Origin: Cupriavidus laharis
GTDB lineage: Bacteria; Pseudomonadota; Gammaproteobacteria; Burkholderiales; Burkholderiaceae
NCBI RefSeq assembly: GCF_914271435.1
Contig: NZ_CAJZAI010000001.1
Location: forward strand, 744,001 to 808,000
Direction of reading: 5' to 3'
DNA length: 64,000 nt
Shown: piece after piece, positions 50,679 to 60,604 of the stretch
Position numbering within the stretch: position 1 is the stretch's first letter
How the letters are laid out: every line of letters starts with the position of its first letter
Program-made: the position numbers and the translations under genes
The notes under the pieces: model-generated
The model's input: only the letters and a program-made list of their open reading frames with translations
What the model was told of the DNA's origin: nothing
The model's database searches: none

Positions 50679-53600
50679 CGGTTCACGCCTACTTGCGCGA
50701 CGGCCAGCCAGTGAGCGAGGCCGAATTCACGCGTGCCGCCTGCGATCCTGCCAGTTCGGTGGTGGTCGAGGCCTGCGCCGGGAGCGGCAAGACCTGGCTG
50801 CTGGTGGCGCGCCTGGTGCGCCTGCTGCTGGCTGGTGCCGCCCCGCACGAGATCCTGGCCATCACCTTCACCCGCAAGGCCGCGGAAGAAATGCGCGAGC
50901 GCCTGATGGAGGTGCTCGCGCAGATGGCGCGCGACAGCGACGAGGCGGTGATCGAGTCGCTGCTCATGCGCGGCATGACGCCGCAGGCCGCCAGCGAAGC
51001 GCTGCCGCGCGCGCGGCGCCTGCATGCGCAGGTGCTGGCCGCACCCGGGCGCATGGCGATCGACACCTTCCACGGCTGGTTCGGCACGCTGCTGCGCGGC
51101 GCGCCGCTCGCATCAGGTGTCGTGCCGGGCGCCTCCTTGCGCGAAGACGCGCTGCGCATGAAGCGCGAGGCGTGGGCGCCGGTCTGGCGCTCGCTGGCGG
51201 CACCGCGGTATGCGGAGCTGCGGCAGGCGTACGAGACGCTGGTCGATGCCGTCGGTGAATTCCAGGCGCGCGGCTTGCTCGACGCCATGTTCCACGCGCG
51301 CAGCGAGTGGTGGGCCATGCGCGAAGGCGGCGATCCGGCCGAGGCGCTGGCCGAGTGCCTTGGCGAAGATGCACAGGGCGACGTGCTGGTGCCGGCGCTG
51401 TGTGACGAAGCGTGGCTCGACATGTGCCAGTCGCTGGCGTCGCGACTCGGTGCGGGCGGCAAGACCGAACAGGCGCATGCGGGCCGCATCCAGGATGCGC
51501 TGATTGCCATCCGTGCCTGGTGCGAGGCGGGCGCGGCGCCTGGCAAGCCGGCCGAGCAGGCTTTCGCGCTGCTGCGCACGGCATTCTTTACCGCTGCGGG
51601 CAGCCCGCGTTCGCTGCGCCGGACCAGTGCGCTGGTCAAGTCGGCAGGCGGGGAATCGCAGGTGGACGCGCTGGTGGCGCAGCACGCCGAGCTGTGTGCG
51701 ATGCTCGATGAGATCAGCGCCCGTCGTTGCGAAGCCGCTGTGCTCGCGGTCAACCTGGCGCTCTACCGCCTCGGCGACGCGCTGCTGGAACGCTACCAGC
51801 AGTACAAGAGCGAGCAGCGTGCGATGGATTTTGCCGACCTGGAGTGGCAGGCCGCCTGCCTGATGGCCGAGGAGGAGACCGCCACCTATCTGCAGGTGCG
51901 GCTCGATGCGCGCTACCGCCACCTGCTGTTGGACGAATTCCAGGACACCAACCCGCTGCAGTGGCGCATCCTGCAAGGGTGGCTGGCCGGCTACGCGGGT
52001 CTGGGAGAGCGCCCGACGGTGTTCCTGGTCGGCGATCCCAAGCAATCGATCTATCGCTTCCGCCGCGCCGACGCACGCCTGTTCGGCGCCGCAAGCACCA
52101 TGCTCCAGGCGGAGTTCGGCGCCACGGTGCTGCGCACCAACCGCACCCGCCGGAACCGCATGGAAGTGCTGGCGTGGGTCAACGCCGTGTTCGATGCCGC
52201 GCGTGGCGAAGGCCGCTATCCGCTCTACGAAACGCAGACCACCGCGCTGCCTGAGGGCGGCGGACCGGTCTGGCTGCTGCCGCTGGTGGAGTCCGAAGAC
52301 AGCGGATCGACCGATGCGCTGGCCGAGGAGCCGGACGCGTCTTCCGATGCGGCGTCCGAATCCGGCCATCGTGACACCTTGCTGCAGCCACGCCGTCAGG
52401 AAGGCGACTCGCTGCGCCTGGAAGAAGGCCGGCGCGTCGCGGCATGGCTGCGCCATATCCATGACACGGTCCCGGTCCACGAGGGCGGCGAACAGCGGCC
52501 CGCGCGCTGGAGCGACATGCACCTGCTGGTGCGGCGCAAGACCCACCTGGCCGACTACGAGCGCGCCTTGCGCGAGGCTGGCATTCCGTGCCTGAGCCCG
52601 CGCCGCGGCGGCCTGCTGGCTACCCTGGAGGCGCTGGACCTGTCGGCGCTGCTGGCGTTCCTGATGACGCCGGAGTCCGACCTGGATCTTGCCCACGTGC
52701 TCAAGAGCCCGCTGGTCGGCGCCACGGATGACGACCTCGTTGCGCTGTCGCAACTGGAGGGAGAGGGTGGCTGGTGGGCGCGCATCGATGCCGGGGGTGT
52801 CCCGCAGGCATGCTCCGACGCCGTGCGCGAAGGTGTGGCGCGGCTGCGGCACTGGTTGCGGCTGGCGCCGCACCAGCCTGTGCATGACCTGATTGACCAG
52901 ATCTTCCATGGCGGCGAAGTGCGGCGGCGCTATGCCGAAGCCGCGCCGCCGGATATCCGCGAGCAGGTGCTGGCCAACCTCGATGCATTCCTGAAGCTGT
53001 CGCTGGACCTGGATGGCGGCCGCTATCCGAGCCTGCCGAAGTTCATCGACGAACTGCAGGAAATCCGCCGCGGCGATGAGCAGGAAAGCCCCGACGAAGG
53101 CGGCATGGCCGAGGACACCGAGCCCGCTGACGAGGATCCCGCGCAGGCCGGGCTGGATGCCGTGCATATCCTGACCGTCCATGCCGCCAAGGGGCTGGAG
53201 GCGCCGTTCGTCGTGTTGCTGGATGCGAACCACAGCGATCCGGCGCCGGACCGTGGCGGCATCCTGATCGACTGGCCGCCGGAATCGCGCGTGCCACGGC
53301 ATTTTTCCGCCTATGGCAAGCGCAGCGAACGCGGGCTGGCCCGCATGCCACTGTTCGAGGCCGAGGCCGCACTGGGCGAGCGCGAAAACTGGAACCTGCT
53401 GTACGTGGCGATGACGCGTGCCCAGCAAGGCTTGCTGGTCAGCGGCGTCAAGGGCCGCGCCAGCAAGAACGCCGAAGGCGAACCGGGAAGCGAAATCGCG
53501 GGTAGCTGGTATGTCCGCCTGCAGGCAGCCGGGGTGGCCGAGGCCGTGGCTGAGCGTCCGCCAGTGCAGGCGGACAATTTGCCCGTGGCATCGCGCCTGA

Positions 53601-54271
53601 GCGAGCCCGTGCGTTTCACGGACTTCCGGCTTCGCTACCGCGATGCGGCGGGCGTGGTGGAATTTGCCGATGATCAGGACGGCATGGGTGAATCCCTGCT
53701 CGAGGCATCGGGCGACGAAACCGAAGGCATCGTCTTCAATGCCGCCGCGGCGCGCCACGGCGAGCTGATCCACGCGCTGCTGGAGCGGATCACGCGCTAT
53801 CCCGATGCGTTCGATGCCGTGCCGGACGTGCCGACGGTACTGCGCTGGTTTCCGCTGGCCGGGGCCGGCTCGCCAGGCGCTCGGCAGGCCTGGCTGGCCC
53901 AGGTGGAAGAGGCGGTCGGCGCGGTGCAGGCGATGCTGTCGGCCCCGGCGTTGTCGCCGCTGCTGCAGGCGTTTGACGCAGTGTCGGCTCGCAATGAGGT
54001 CGAGCTCTACGACGGGCGCGGCAGGCTGCTGCGTATTGACCGCCTGGTCGAATTCGACGACAAGGTCGTCATCATCGACTACAAGCTGCGTCTGCTGCCA
54101 CAAGAGCGCGCCGCCTATCGTGCCCAGCTCATGCGCTATGTCGCTGCCGTGGCGCCGATGTTCCCCGGCAAGCGTGTGGAGGCCGGCGTAGCCACGGCGC
54201 AGGGCGAGTGGATTCCGGTCGAAGCGTTGTCCGTGCCGGCGGCGGAGCCGGTGCAGGGCTCATTGTTCTGA
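50675..54271 (+). CDS. addA: AddA-like UvrD helicase and nuclease subunit
   Basis: A 1198-residue protein. Helicase motifs: Walker A EACAGSGKT (residues 32-40), LLLDEFQDTNP near 418, VGDPKQSIYRFRRAD near 452, HAAKGLEAPFVVLLD near 835 and LLYVAMTRAQQG near 908. The C-terminus has a second RecB-like nuclease, LLRIDRLVEFDDKVVIIDYK near 1120-1138. It is the motor of the AddAB complex that replaces or joins RecBCD. Its ATG at 50675 overlaps the AddB stop (ATGA). The end SLF is usual. No recC-type gene is nearby. Confidence 0.92.
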   Translation: MTVHAYLRDGQPVSEAEFTRAACDPASSVVVEACAGSGKTWLLVARLVRLLLAGAAPHEILAITFTRKAAEEMRERLMEVLAQMARDSDEAVIESLLMRGMTPQAASEALPRARRLHAQVLAAPGRMAIDTFHGWFGTLLRGAPLASGVVPGASLREDALRMKREAWAPVWRSLAAPRYAELRQAYETLVDAVGEFQARGLLDAMFHARSEWWAMREGGDPAEALAECLGEDAQGDVLVPALCDEAWLDMCQSLASRLGAGGKTEQAHAGRIQDALIAIRAWCEAGAAPGKPAEQAFALLRTAFFTAAGSPRSLRRTSALVKSAGGESQVDALVAQHAELCAMLDEISARRCEAAVLAVNLALYRLGDALLERYQQYKSEQRAMDFADLEWQAACLMAEEETATYLQVRLDARYRHLLLDEFQDTNPLQWRILQGWLAGYAGLGERPTVFLVGDPKQSIYRFRRADARLFGAASTMLQAEFGATVLRTNRTRRNRMEVLAWVNAVFDAARGEGRYPLYETQTTALPEGGGPVWLLPLVESEDSGSTDALAEEPDASSDAASESGHRDTLLQPRRQEGDSLRLEEGRRVAAWLRHIHDTVPVHEGGEQRPARWSDMHLLVRRKTHLADYERALREAGIPCLSPRRGGLLATLEALDLSALLAFLMTPESDLDLAHVLKSPLVGATDDDLVALSQLEGEGGWWARIDAGGVPQACSDAVREGVARLRHWLRLAPHQPVHDLIDQIFHGGEVRRRYAEAAPPDIREQVLANLDAFLKLSLDLDGGRYPSLPKFIDELQEIRRGDEQESPDEGGMAEDTEPADEDPAQAGLDAVHILTVHAAKGLEAPFVVLLDANHSDPAPDRGGILIDWPPESRVPRHFSAYGKRSERGLARMPLFEAEAALGERENWNLLYVAMTRAQQGLLVSGVKGRASKNAEGEPGSEIAGSWYVRLQAAGVAEAVAERPPVQADNLPVASRLSEPVRFTDFRLRYRDAAGVVEFADDQDGMGESLLEASGDETEGIVFNAAAARHGELIHALLERITRYPDAFDAVPDVPTVLRWFPLAGAGSPGARQAWLAQVEEAVGAVQAMLSAPALSPLLQAFDAVSARNEVELYDGRGRLLRIDRLVEFDDKVVIIDYKLRLLPQERAAYRAQLMRYVAAVAPMFPGKRVEAGVATAQGEWIPVEALSVPAAEPVQGSLF

Positions 54272-54482
54272 ATACCGGACTGAATACCGGAAGTGCGGCG
54301 TCCTGCTGCCTTGCCGGAATCGGCGCAGAATGGAGGAAGCGGCGCCCGGGGCCTTGCTGTACTAAAGTGACTGGATGTGCGACGCGGAGTGGCGCAAGGA
54401 GGCGCCCAAAAGGCCTGAATTGCGTAGGGGATTCTGCCGGACAGCGGGGAACGAGCGGGAGGGTAGTGGGAGGGTATAAGGT
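54272..54482. other. Gap between addA and the SRP RNA
   Basis: Part of the 450-base gap before the RNR gene. Small frames here show no family. GGAGGAAGCGGCGC and GGCGCAAGGAGGCGCC patches form no strong stem. A strongly G-rich tract (about 54450-54480) follows the 3' end of the SRP RNA on the minus strand, where it reads as pyrimidine-rich. Confidence 0.4.
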
Positions 54483-54580
54483 GGACGAGCCTGGCCCTCG
54501 GCACTGGTGGAAAACGGCTATGGCTGCTTCGTTCCCGACCTGACCAGGTTGACCGCGCCACCATGCGAGGAGGCCCGTCC
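54483..54580 (-). ncRNA. ffs: Signal recognition particle RNA (4.5S, small bacterial type)
   Basis: On the minus strand, CCTGGTCAGGTCGGGAACGA followed by AGCAGCCA matches the universally conserved SRP RNA domain IV (E. coli has CCAGGTCAGGTCCGGAAGGAAGCAGCCA). The ends close as a stem: GGACGGGCC at the 5' end pairs with GGCTCGTCC near the 3' end. This gives about 98 nucleotides, the size of the small bacterial form. It binds Ffh to target nascent membrane proteins. A TACAAT box lies seven bases before the predicted 5' end. End points are estimates from pairing. Confidence 0.92.
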
Positions 54581-54587
54581 GACCGCC

Positions 54588-54593
54588 ATTGTA
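54588..54593 (-). promoter_or_regulatory. -10 box of the SRP RNA gene
   Basis: On the minus strand TACAAT lies seven bases before the predicted first base of the RNA. No clear -35. Confidence 0.6.
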
Positions 54594-54721
54594 ACCCAGA
54601 GTGGACGCACTGCGTTGAAGTTGCGGAAATTTGACCTGGCTTGACCTAGCGCAGGCGATGTTCCCCGCAGTGCCCCGAGCATACCGGCTGCCCAATCCGG
54701 ACATGAATGGTGAGCCAAGAC

Positions 54722-57205
54722 ATGAACGCAAACGACCAGATCCTCCGTGGCGCGCTGGCGCCGCAGGAAATCTCGACTGAAGTCCTGCTGGAGAAATACG
54801 CCAAAGGCGAGGAGCAGAGCGCTACCGAGGTGCGCGAGCGCGTGGCGCGCGCGCTCGCGCAGGTGGAGGCCGAAGACCAGCGCGAGGCCTGGGCGGCGCG
54901 TTTCCTGTGGGCGCAGGAGAACGGCTTCGTGCCGGCAGGCCGCATCAACTCGGCCGCGGGCACCGGCATCCAGGCTACGCTGATCAACTGCTTCGTGCAG
55001 CCCGTGGGGGATTCGGTGTCGGAGCCGCGCGATGGCCGGCCCAGCATCTACACCGCGGTCGCGCAGGCAGCCGAAACCATGCGCCGCGGCGGCGGCGTCG
55101 GCTATGACTTCTCGGCCATCCGGCCGGCCGGCGCGCTGGTGCGCGCCACGCATTCGCGCGCATCGGGTCCGGTGTCGTTCATGAAGGTGTTCGATGCGTC
55201 GTGCGCGACGGTCGAGTCGGCCGGGGCGCGGCGTGGCGCGCAGATGGGCGTGCTGCGTTGCGACCACCCGGATATCGAGAGCTTCATCCACGCCAAGGAC
55301 AAAGGCGAACTCAGCAACTTCAATATCTCGATCGGCGTCACCGACGCATTCATGCGCGCGGTCGAGAACGACGAGGAAGTGGAACTGGTGCACGAGGCCG
55401 AGCCCGGCGCGGACCTCATTGGTGCCGGCGCCTACCGGCGCGATGACGGGCAGTGGGTCTACCGCCGCATGCCCGCGCGCCTGCTGTGGGACCAGGTCAT
55501 GCACGCGACCTACGACCACGCCGAGCCTGGCATCCTGTTCCTGTCGCGCATCAACGCCGACAACAACCTCTATTACTGCGAGACCATCGAAGCGACCAAC
55601 CCGTGCGCCGAGCAACCGCTGCCGTCGTACGGCTGCTGCTGCCTGGGTTCGGTCAACCTGACGCGCTTCGTGCGCCAGCCGTTTTCCCCTGACAGCGAGT
55701 TCGACTTCGACGCCTTCGCCGAAGTGGTCCGCGTGGCCACGCGCATGCTGGACAACGTGCTCGACGCGACCTTCTGGCCCTTGCCCGAGCAGCGGGCCGA
55801 GGCACAGGCCAAGCGCCGCGTAGGCCTGGGGTTCCTGGGCCTGGGCAGCGCACTGGTGATGCTGGGCCTGCGCTATGACAGCGGGCCGGCGCGCGCACTT
55901 GCCGCCCGCATTTCCGAGCGCATGCGCGATGAAGCCTACCTGGCATCGACCGCGCTGGCCGCGGAGAAGGGTGCGTTCCCGCTGTTCGATGCCGATGCCT
56001 ACCTGCAGAGCGGCTTTGCAAGCCGGCTGCCCGAGGCCGTGCGCCAGGCGATCGAGCGCAATGGGCTGCGCAACTCGCACCTGCTGTCGATTGCGCCGAC
56101 CGGCACGATCACGCTGGCGTTTGCCGACAACGCGTCGAACGGCATCGAGCCGGCCTTCTCGTGGACCTACAACCGCAAGAAGCGCATGCCGGACAACACC
56201 TACCGCAGCTTCGAGGTGGCCGACCATGCATGGCGGCTCTACCGTCACATGGGTGCCGACATGGACCAGCTGCCCGATGCCTTCGTGACGGCGCTGCAGA
56301 TGTCGGCGCTCGACCATATGCGCATGCTGCAGGCCGTGCAGCCCTATATCGACACCAGCATCAGCAAGACCGTCAACGTGCCGGAGGACTATCCATACGA
56401 GGCGTTCCGCAACCTGTATTTCGAGGCCTGGAAGGCGGGGCTGAAGGGGCTGGCGACGTACCGGCCGAACAGCGTGCTCGGTGCCGTGCTGTCGGTCAGT
56501 ACGCCCACCGCTCCGGCTGCGGCGCCTGCGGCGGCGGACGACCCGCTGGTGCGGCCTTTCGGCAGCCGCCCTGTGGGCGACCTGGAGGGAGTGACCTCCA
56601 AGCTCGACTACATGACCTACGAAGGCCACAAGACGGTCTACCTGACCGTGAACTTCATGCGGGTCAGCGGCGTGCTGGACGGCAAGCCGGTCGAGATCGA
56701 GCGGCCGATCGAGTTCTTCATGCCGGCCGGCCAGCGCAGCGAGGGGCAGCAGTGGATCACGTCGACCATGCGCCTGCTGTCCATGGTGGCGCGCTCGGGT
56801 GGATCGGTGGCCAAGGCGCTCGCCGACATGCGCAATGTCGTGTGGGACAAGGGCACGGTCCGCTATGGCACATTGGTGCGGCAGGACGGCACGGAAGTGC
56901 CGCGCTTCCATGATTCCGAGGTGGCGGCTATCGGCTACGCGCTGCAGCGCATCCTGATCAAGCGCGGGTTCCTGGATACCGAGGGCACCCAGGTGCCGGT
57001 GGCCGAGCTGGCAGCGCGCCTGGCCCGCCGCGAAGGCGCTGCCGCAGGGGAGGAGATCGGGCAAGACGCCGTTGTTGCGGCTGCCCCCGTCAACCCGGCC
57101 CTTGGCACCGGAAAACCCTGCCCGGAGTGTGGCGCGCACGCCCTGCACAAGGTAGACGGCTGCGCCAAGTGCGCCAACTGCGGATACGTGGGCGAGTGCG
57201 GCTGA
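54722..57205 (+). CDS. nrdJ: Adenosylcobalamin-dependent ribonucleotide reductase (class II)
   Basis: An 827-residue enzyme that makes deoxyribonucleotides from ribonucleotides using coenzyme B12 as radical source. Seen: [22 protein letters not shown] near residue 78, [15 protein letters not shown] near 121, [22 protein letters not shown] near 292 with the active-site Cys, and the C-terminal zinc-ribbon [23 protein letters not shown]. No NrdB partner is present, as expected for class II. The ATG at 54722 follows GGTGAG; an earlier ATG at 54707 adds five residues. No cobalamin riboswitch could be seen upstream. Confidence 0.94.
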   Translation: MNANDQILRGALAPQEISTEVLLEKYAKGEEQSATEVRERVARALAQVEAEDQREAWAARFLWAQENGFVPAGRINSAAGTGIQATLINCFVQPVGDSVSEPRDGRPSIYTAVAQAAETMRRGGGVGYDFSAIRPAGALVRATHSRASGPVSFMKVFDASCATVESAGARRGAQMGVLRCDHPDIESFIHAKDKGELSNFNISIGVTDAFMRAVENDEEVELVHEAEPGADLIGAGAYRRDDGQWVYRRMPARLLWDQVMHATYDHAEPGILFLSRINADNNLYYCETIEATNPCAEQPLPSYGCCCLGSVNLTRFVRQPFSPDSEFDFDAFAEVVRVATRMLDNVLDATFWPLPEQRAEAQAKRRVGLGFLGLGSALVMLGLRYDSGPARALAARISERMRDEAYLASTALAAEKGAFPLFDADAYLQSGFASRLPEAVRQAIERNGLRNSHLLSIAPTGTITLAFADNASNGIEPAFSWTYNRKKRMPDNTYRSFEVADHAWRLYRHMGADMDQLPDAFVTALQMSALDHMRMLQAVQPYIDTSISKTVNVPEDYPYEAFRNLYFEAWKAGLKGLATYRPNSVLGAVLSVSTPTAPAAAPAAADDPLVRPFGSRPVGDLEGVTSKLDYMTYEGHKTVYLTVNFMRVSGVLDGKPVEIERPIEFFMPAGQRSEGQQWITSTMRLLSMVARSGGSVAKALADMRNVVWDKGTVRYGTLVRQDGTEVPRFHDSEVAAIGYALQRILIKRGFLDTEGTQVPVAELAARLARREGAAAGEEIGQDAVVAAAPVNPALGTGKPCPECGAHALHKVDGCAKCANCGYVGECG

Positions 57206-57288
57206 TCCGGCCCCGCGCGAGCCCAGGCGGCGCCAAGGCTGGCGGGCGGACGGATTGCCGCGGCGGCCGCCGTCGCGGCGCCGCCATT

Positions 57289-57297
57289 TGCTACAAT
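57289..57297 (+). promoter_or_regulatory. Extended -10 promoter directly before dnaX
   Basis: TGCTACAAT ends seven bases before the dnaX ATG, so the transcript would begin at or next to the start codon. No ribosome binding site is present. The rest of the nrdJ-dnaX gap is GC-rich repeats of GGC and GCC. Confidence 0.65.
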
Positions 57298-57304
57298 CGC
57301 CGCC

Positions 57305-59467
57305 ATGAGTTATCAAGTTCTAGCGCGCAAATGGCGCCCCAGGGATTTCACCACGCTGGTCGGCCAGGAGCACGTGGTCCGCGCGCTCACGCACGCGCTG
57401 GAACAGCAACGGCTGCACCACGCCTACCTGTTCACCGGCACGCGCGGCGTCGGCAAGACCACGCTGTCCCGGATCCTGGCCAAGGCCCTCAACTGCACCG
57501 GCGCTGACGGCAACGGCGGCATCACCGCGCAGCCGTGCGGCCAGTGCCAGGCCTGCACCGAAATCGACAGCGGCCGCTTCGTCGACTATATCGAGATGGA
57601 CGCGGCGTCCAACCGCGGCGTCGACGAAATGGCGCAGCTGCTGGACAAGGCGGTGTACGCGCCGACGGCGGGGCGCTTCAAGGTCTACATGATCGACGAA
57701 GTGCACATGCTGACCAACCACGCCTTCAACGCGATGCTGAAGACGCTGGAGGAGCCGCCTGGCCACGTCAAGTTCATCCTGGCCACCACCGACCCGCAGA
57801 AGATCCCGGTCACGGTGCTGTCGCGCTGCCTGCAGTTCAACCTCAAGCAGATGCCGCCGGGACACATCGTGTCCCACCTGGACAATATCCTGGCGCAAGA
57901 GGGCATCGGCCATGACGGCAATGCCCTGCGGCTGCTGGCCCAGGCGGCCCACGGCTCGATGCGCGACGCGCTGTCGCTGACCGACCAGGCCATCGCCTAT
58001 AGTGCAGGCCAGGTTTCCGAAGAGGCCGTACGCGGCATGCTGGGCGCGATTGACCAGGGCTACCTGGTGCAGCTGCTCGACGCGCTGGCGGCCGAGGACG
58101 GCGCCGCGCTGATCGGCATTGCCGATGCCATGGCCGACCGCAGCCTGTCGTTCGCCGGTGCCCTGCAGGACCTTGGTTCGCTGCTGCACAAGATCGCGCT
58201 GGCCCAGGCCGTGCCAGCTTCGGTGCAGGAAGAGTGGCCGGAAGCCGGGGACGTGCGCCGGCTGGCGGGCGTGTTCGATGCCCAGGAAGTCCAGCTGTTC
58301 TACCAGATTGCCAACCTCGGCCGCAGCGAACTGGCGCTGGCGCCTGACGAGTACGCGGGCTTCACCATGACGCTGCTGCGCATGCTGGCATTCCGCCCGT
58401 CGTCCAGTCCGGAACCCTTGCCTGCCACGGCATCGGGCCAGGGCGGTGGCGCTACGCCGCGCGCGCGAACTGCGGCGGCAGCCGCACCGGTCGTGGCTGA
58501 ACCCATGGCGCGCTATGTGGAATCCGCTGTGTCGCCTGCGCCGGCAGCGCAGGCGCCCGCGGTTGCTGCACCGGCCAGGCCGGACGCCAGCAGTGACGCG
58601 CCGATGTCTCCAGCCCGCGCCGCCCTGGCGGCGGCACGCCAGGCCTCCGCTGGCCGCGGCGGCTCAGGCCGCGCGCCGGCCGCGGCGCCGATGCCAACGC
58701 CGACCGGTGGCGCTGCACGCCAGCCGGCCCAGCCACTGCGTGCGCCGGCGCCTGCCGCTTCATCGCGCCCGGCACCGGCTCCGGCGGCAAGGCCCGCCCA
58801 GCCGGCCGCGGCGCCCGCACCTGTCCGCAAGCCTGCGCAGGAACCGGAAAGCGTGCCGCCCTGGGAAGCCTCGGGCGGCAGCGACATTCCGCCGTGGGAA
58901 GAGCTGCCCCCGGATCTGCCGGTCTTTGGTCCCTATGACAGCGAGCCCGTGAGTCTGCCGCCGAAGGCGGCAGCGCCTGCTCGCTCGCCCAAGCCGGAAG
59001 CTCCCGCGCCCGAGGCACCGCGCCCGAGACCCGTGGCCAAGGCTGTCCCGCCGCGGCCGCCAGTCGCAGCGGAAGACGGCACGCCGCCGGTGTTCACGGG
59101 CGAGTGGCCGACGCTCGCTGCCAGCCTGTCGCTCAAGGGGCTGACGCAGCAGTTGGCCTACCAGAGCGAACTGACCCAGGTGGTCGGGCGTACCCTCCAC
59201 CTGCGTATTCCGGTTGCGGCAATCGGCGAGAACGGCGTCGCCGAGCGCCTGCAGCAGGCGCTGTCGGATCATTTCGGCGTAGCGGTGCGTGTCCTGTGCG
59301 AAATCGGCGCGGTCTCCGAAACGGCCGCCGCGGCCGATGCCCAGGCCCGTGCCGAGCGCCAGCGCGAGGCCGAGGCCAATATCGAGGCCGACCCGTTCGT
59401 GCAAGGCCTGCTGCGCGACTTCGGCGGGCAGATCGTGCCGGGCTCGATCCAGCCGCGCGTAGCCTGA
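57305..59467 (+). CDS. dnaX: DNA polymerase III subunits gamma and tau
   Basis: A 720-residue clamp-loader ATPase. [28 protein letters not shown] is the classical start. Walker A is GTRGVGKTT (45-53), the zinc module has Cys64, Cys78, Cys81 and Cys84, and DEVHML follows as Walker B. From about residue 365 to 600 there is an Ala/Pro-rich linker, then a tau-type domain V ([28 protein letters not shown]). No clear A-run for a frameshift to gamma was found. Start of a dnaX-ybaB-recR cluster. Confidence 0.97.
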   Translation: MSYQVLARKWRPRDFTTLVGQEHVVRALTHALEQQRLHHAYLFTGTRGVGKTTLSRILAKALNCTGADGNGGITAQPCGQCQACTEIDSGRFVDYIEMDAASNRGVDEMAQLLDKAVYAPTAGRFKVYMIDEVHMLTNHAFNAMLKTLEEPPGHVKFILATTDPQKIPVTVLSRCLQFNLKQMPPGHIVSHLDNILAQEGIGHDGNALRLLAQAAHGSMRDALSLTDQAIAYSAGQVSEEAVRGMLGAIDQGYLVQLLDALAAEDGAALIGIADAMADRSLSFAGALQDLGSLLHKIALAQAVPASVQEEWPEAGDVRRLAGVFDAQEVQLFYQIANLGRSELALAPDEYAGFTMTLLRMLAFRPSSSPEPLPATASGQGGGATPRARTAAAAAPVVAEPMARYVESAVSPAPAAQAPAVAAPARPDASSDAPMSPARAALAAARQASAGRGGSGRAPAAAPMPTPTGGAARQPAQPLRAPAPAASSRPAPAPAARPAQPAAAPAPVRKPAQEPESVPPWEASGGSDIPPWEELPPDLPVFGPYDSEPVSLPPKAAAPARSPKPEAPAPEAPRPRPVAKAVPPRPPVAAEDGTPPVFTGEWPTLAASLSLKGLTQQLAYQSELTQVVGRTLHLRIPVAAIGENGVAERLQQALSDHFGVAVRVLCEIGAVSETAAAADAQARAERQREAEANIEADPFVQGLLRDFGGQIVPGSIQPRVA

Positions 59468-59473
59468 TTTTCC

Positions 59474-59496
59474 AGGCCGCGCGGCGCGCGGCCTTT
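59474..59496 (+). terminator. Weak terminator-like hairpin between dnaX and ybaB
   Basis: AGGCCGCGC pairs with GCGCGGCCT with a three-base loop, followed only by TT. It may attenuate read-through or stabilise the message. Confidence 0.4.
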
Positions 59497-59531
59497 CAAC
59501 CGTTTTCTATCGAATCCAGGAGCATTCCATC

Positions 59532-59858
59532 ATGATGAAAGGTCAACTGGCCGGGCTGATGAAGCAAGCCCAGCAAATGCAGGAAAACATGAAGAAGATG
59601 CAGGAGCAACTGGCCCAGATCGAGGTCGAGGGCCAGTCCGGCGCCGGCCTCGTGAAGGTGGTCATGACCTGCAAGAACGACGTGAAGCGCGTCACCATCG
59701 ATCCGAGCCTGCTGGCCGACGACAAGGACCTGCTGGAAGACCTGGTGGCCGCCGCGTTCAATGACGCCGTGCGCAAGGCCGAGGCGACCACGCAGGAAAA
59801 GATGGGCTCGATGACCTCGGGCCTGCCGCTGCCGCCGGGCTTCAAGCTGCCGTTCTGA
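59532..59858 (+). CDS. ybaB: YbaB/EbfC family nucleoid-associated protein
   Basis: A 108-residue DNA-binding protein: [43 protein letters not shown] with the long N-terminal helix, then [14 protein letters not shown] and [18 protein letters not shown]. It forms dimers and coats DNA. AGGAGCATTC precedes the double ATG, so the start may be one codon later. It lies between dnaX and recR, a classic conserved order. Confidence 0.96.
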   Translation: MMKGQLAGLMKQAQQMQENMKKMQEQLAQIEVEGQSGAGLVKVVMTCKNDVKRVTIDPSLLADDKDLLEDLVAAAFNDAVRKAEATTQEKMGSMTSGLPLPPGFKLPF

Positions 59859-59919
59859 GGCACACTGCCGGCACAACCATGGCGCGTGCAATGTTCATGC
59901 CGCTGGCTGGGGGGCAGTC

Positions 59920-60534
59920 GTGAAGGCTTCCCCTCCGACCTCGCTGCAGGCGCTGATCGAGGCGCTGCGGGTGTTGCCCGGCGTGGGTCCGAAGTCCGCC
60001 CAGCGCATGGCTTACCACCTGCTGCAGCACGACCGTGAAGGCGCACGCAAGCTCGGCGACGCGTTGCGCGGCGCGGCCGATCACATCCGCCATTGCGCGC
60101 GCTGCAATACTTTCACCGAGCAGGAAATCTGCGAAACTTGTCTTGACGACCGGCGTGACGGTTCGATCCTGTGCGTGGTGGAAACACCCGCCGACCAGAT
60201 CATGATCGAACAGACGCTGACCTATCGCGGCAAGTATTTCGTGCTGATGGGCCGGCTGTCGCCGCTTGATGGCATTGGCCCGAAGGAAATCCATCTCGAC
60301 CGCCTGCTCGCGCGAGCCACCGATCCGGAGATGGGCGGCCCGGTGAGCGAAGTCATCGTCGCCACCAATTTCACCAGCGAAGGCGAAGCCACCGCGCATT
60401 ACATCGGCGAAATGCTCAAGGCGCGCGGGCTCAAGGTGTCGCGCCTGGCGCGCGGGGTACCGGTGGGCGGCGAACTGGAATACGTCGATGCCGGCACCAT
60501 TGCCCGCGCGGTGATGGATCGCCGCAATCTCTAA
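59920..60534 (+). CDS. recR: Recombination protein RecR
   Basis: A 204-residue protein of the RecFOR pathway. HhH region [15 protein letters not shown] (21-35), zinc finger Cys59, Cys62, Cys71, Cys74 ([16 protein letters not shown]), Toprim segment [16 protein letters not shown] (84-99) and the C-terminal [26 protein letters not shown] start with GGGGGG-like spacing; no ATG is available at the right place. It helps to load RecA on gapped DNA. Together with addAB it makes this a repair-rich region. Confidence 0.96.
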   Translation: MKASPPTSLQALIEALRVLPGVGPKSAQRMAYHLLQHDREGARKLGDALRGAADHIRHCARCNTFTEQEICETCLDDRRDGSILCVVETPADQIMIEQTLTYRGKYFVLMGRLSPLDGIGPKEIHLDRLLARATDPEMGGPVSEVIVATNFTSEGEATAHYIGEMLKARGLKVSRLARGVPVGGELEYVDAGTIARAVMDRRNL

Positions 60535-60604
60535 GGCCTGGCGCATCCGGCACCATGGCCCGACCTGGACATTTTTCCGCCATCCCACTTCGGCAACACT
60601 CGCG

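Noticed and set aside
51113..54103. A 996-residue open frame on the minus strand
   Set aside because: It lies inside the AddA gene, which has all helicase motifs. The antisense frame is rich in Gln, His and Arg and shows no family.
54272..54721. Cobalamin riboswitch before the B12-dependent RNR
   Set aside because: The expected B12-box was not found on the plus strand. The conserved-looking block proved to be the SRP RNA on the minus strand.
54518..57316. A 932-residue open frame on the minus strand
   Set aside because: Antisense to the class II RNR gene and overlapping the SRP RNA. No motif.
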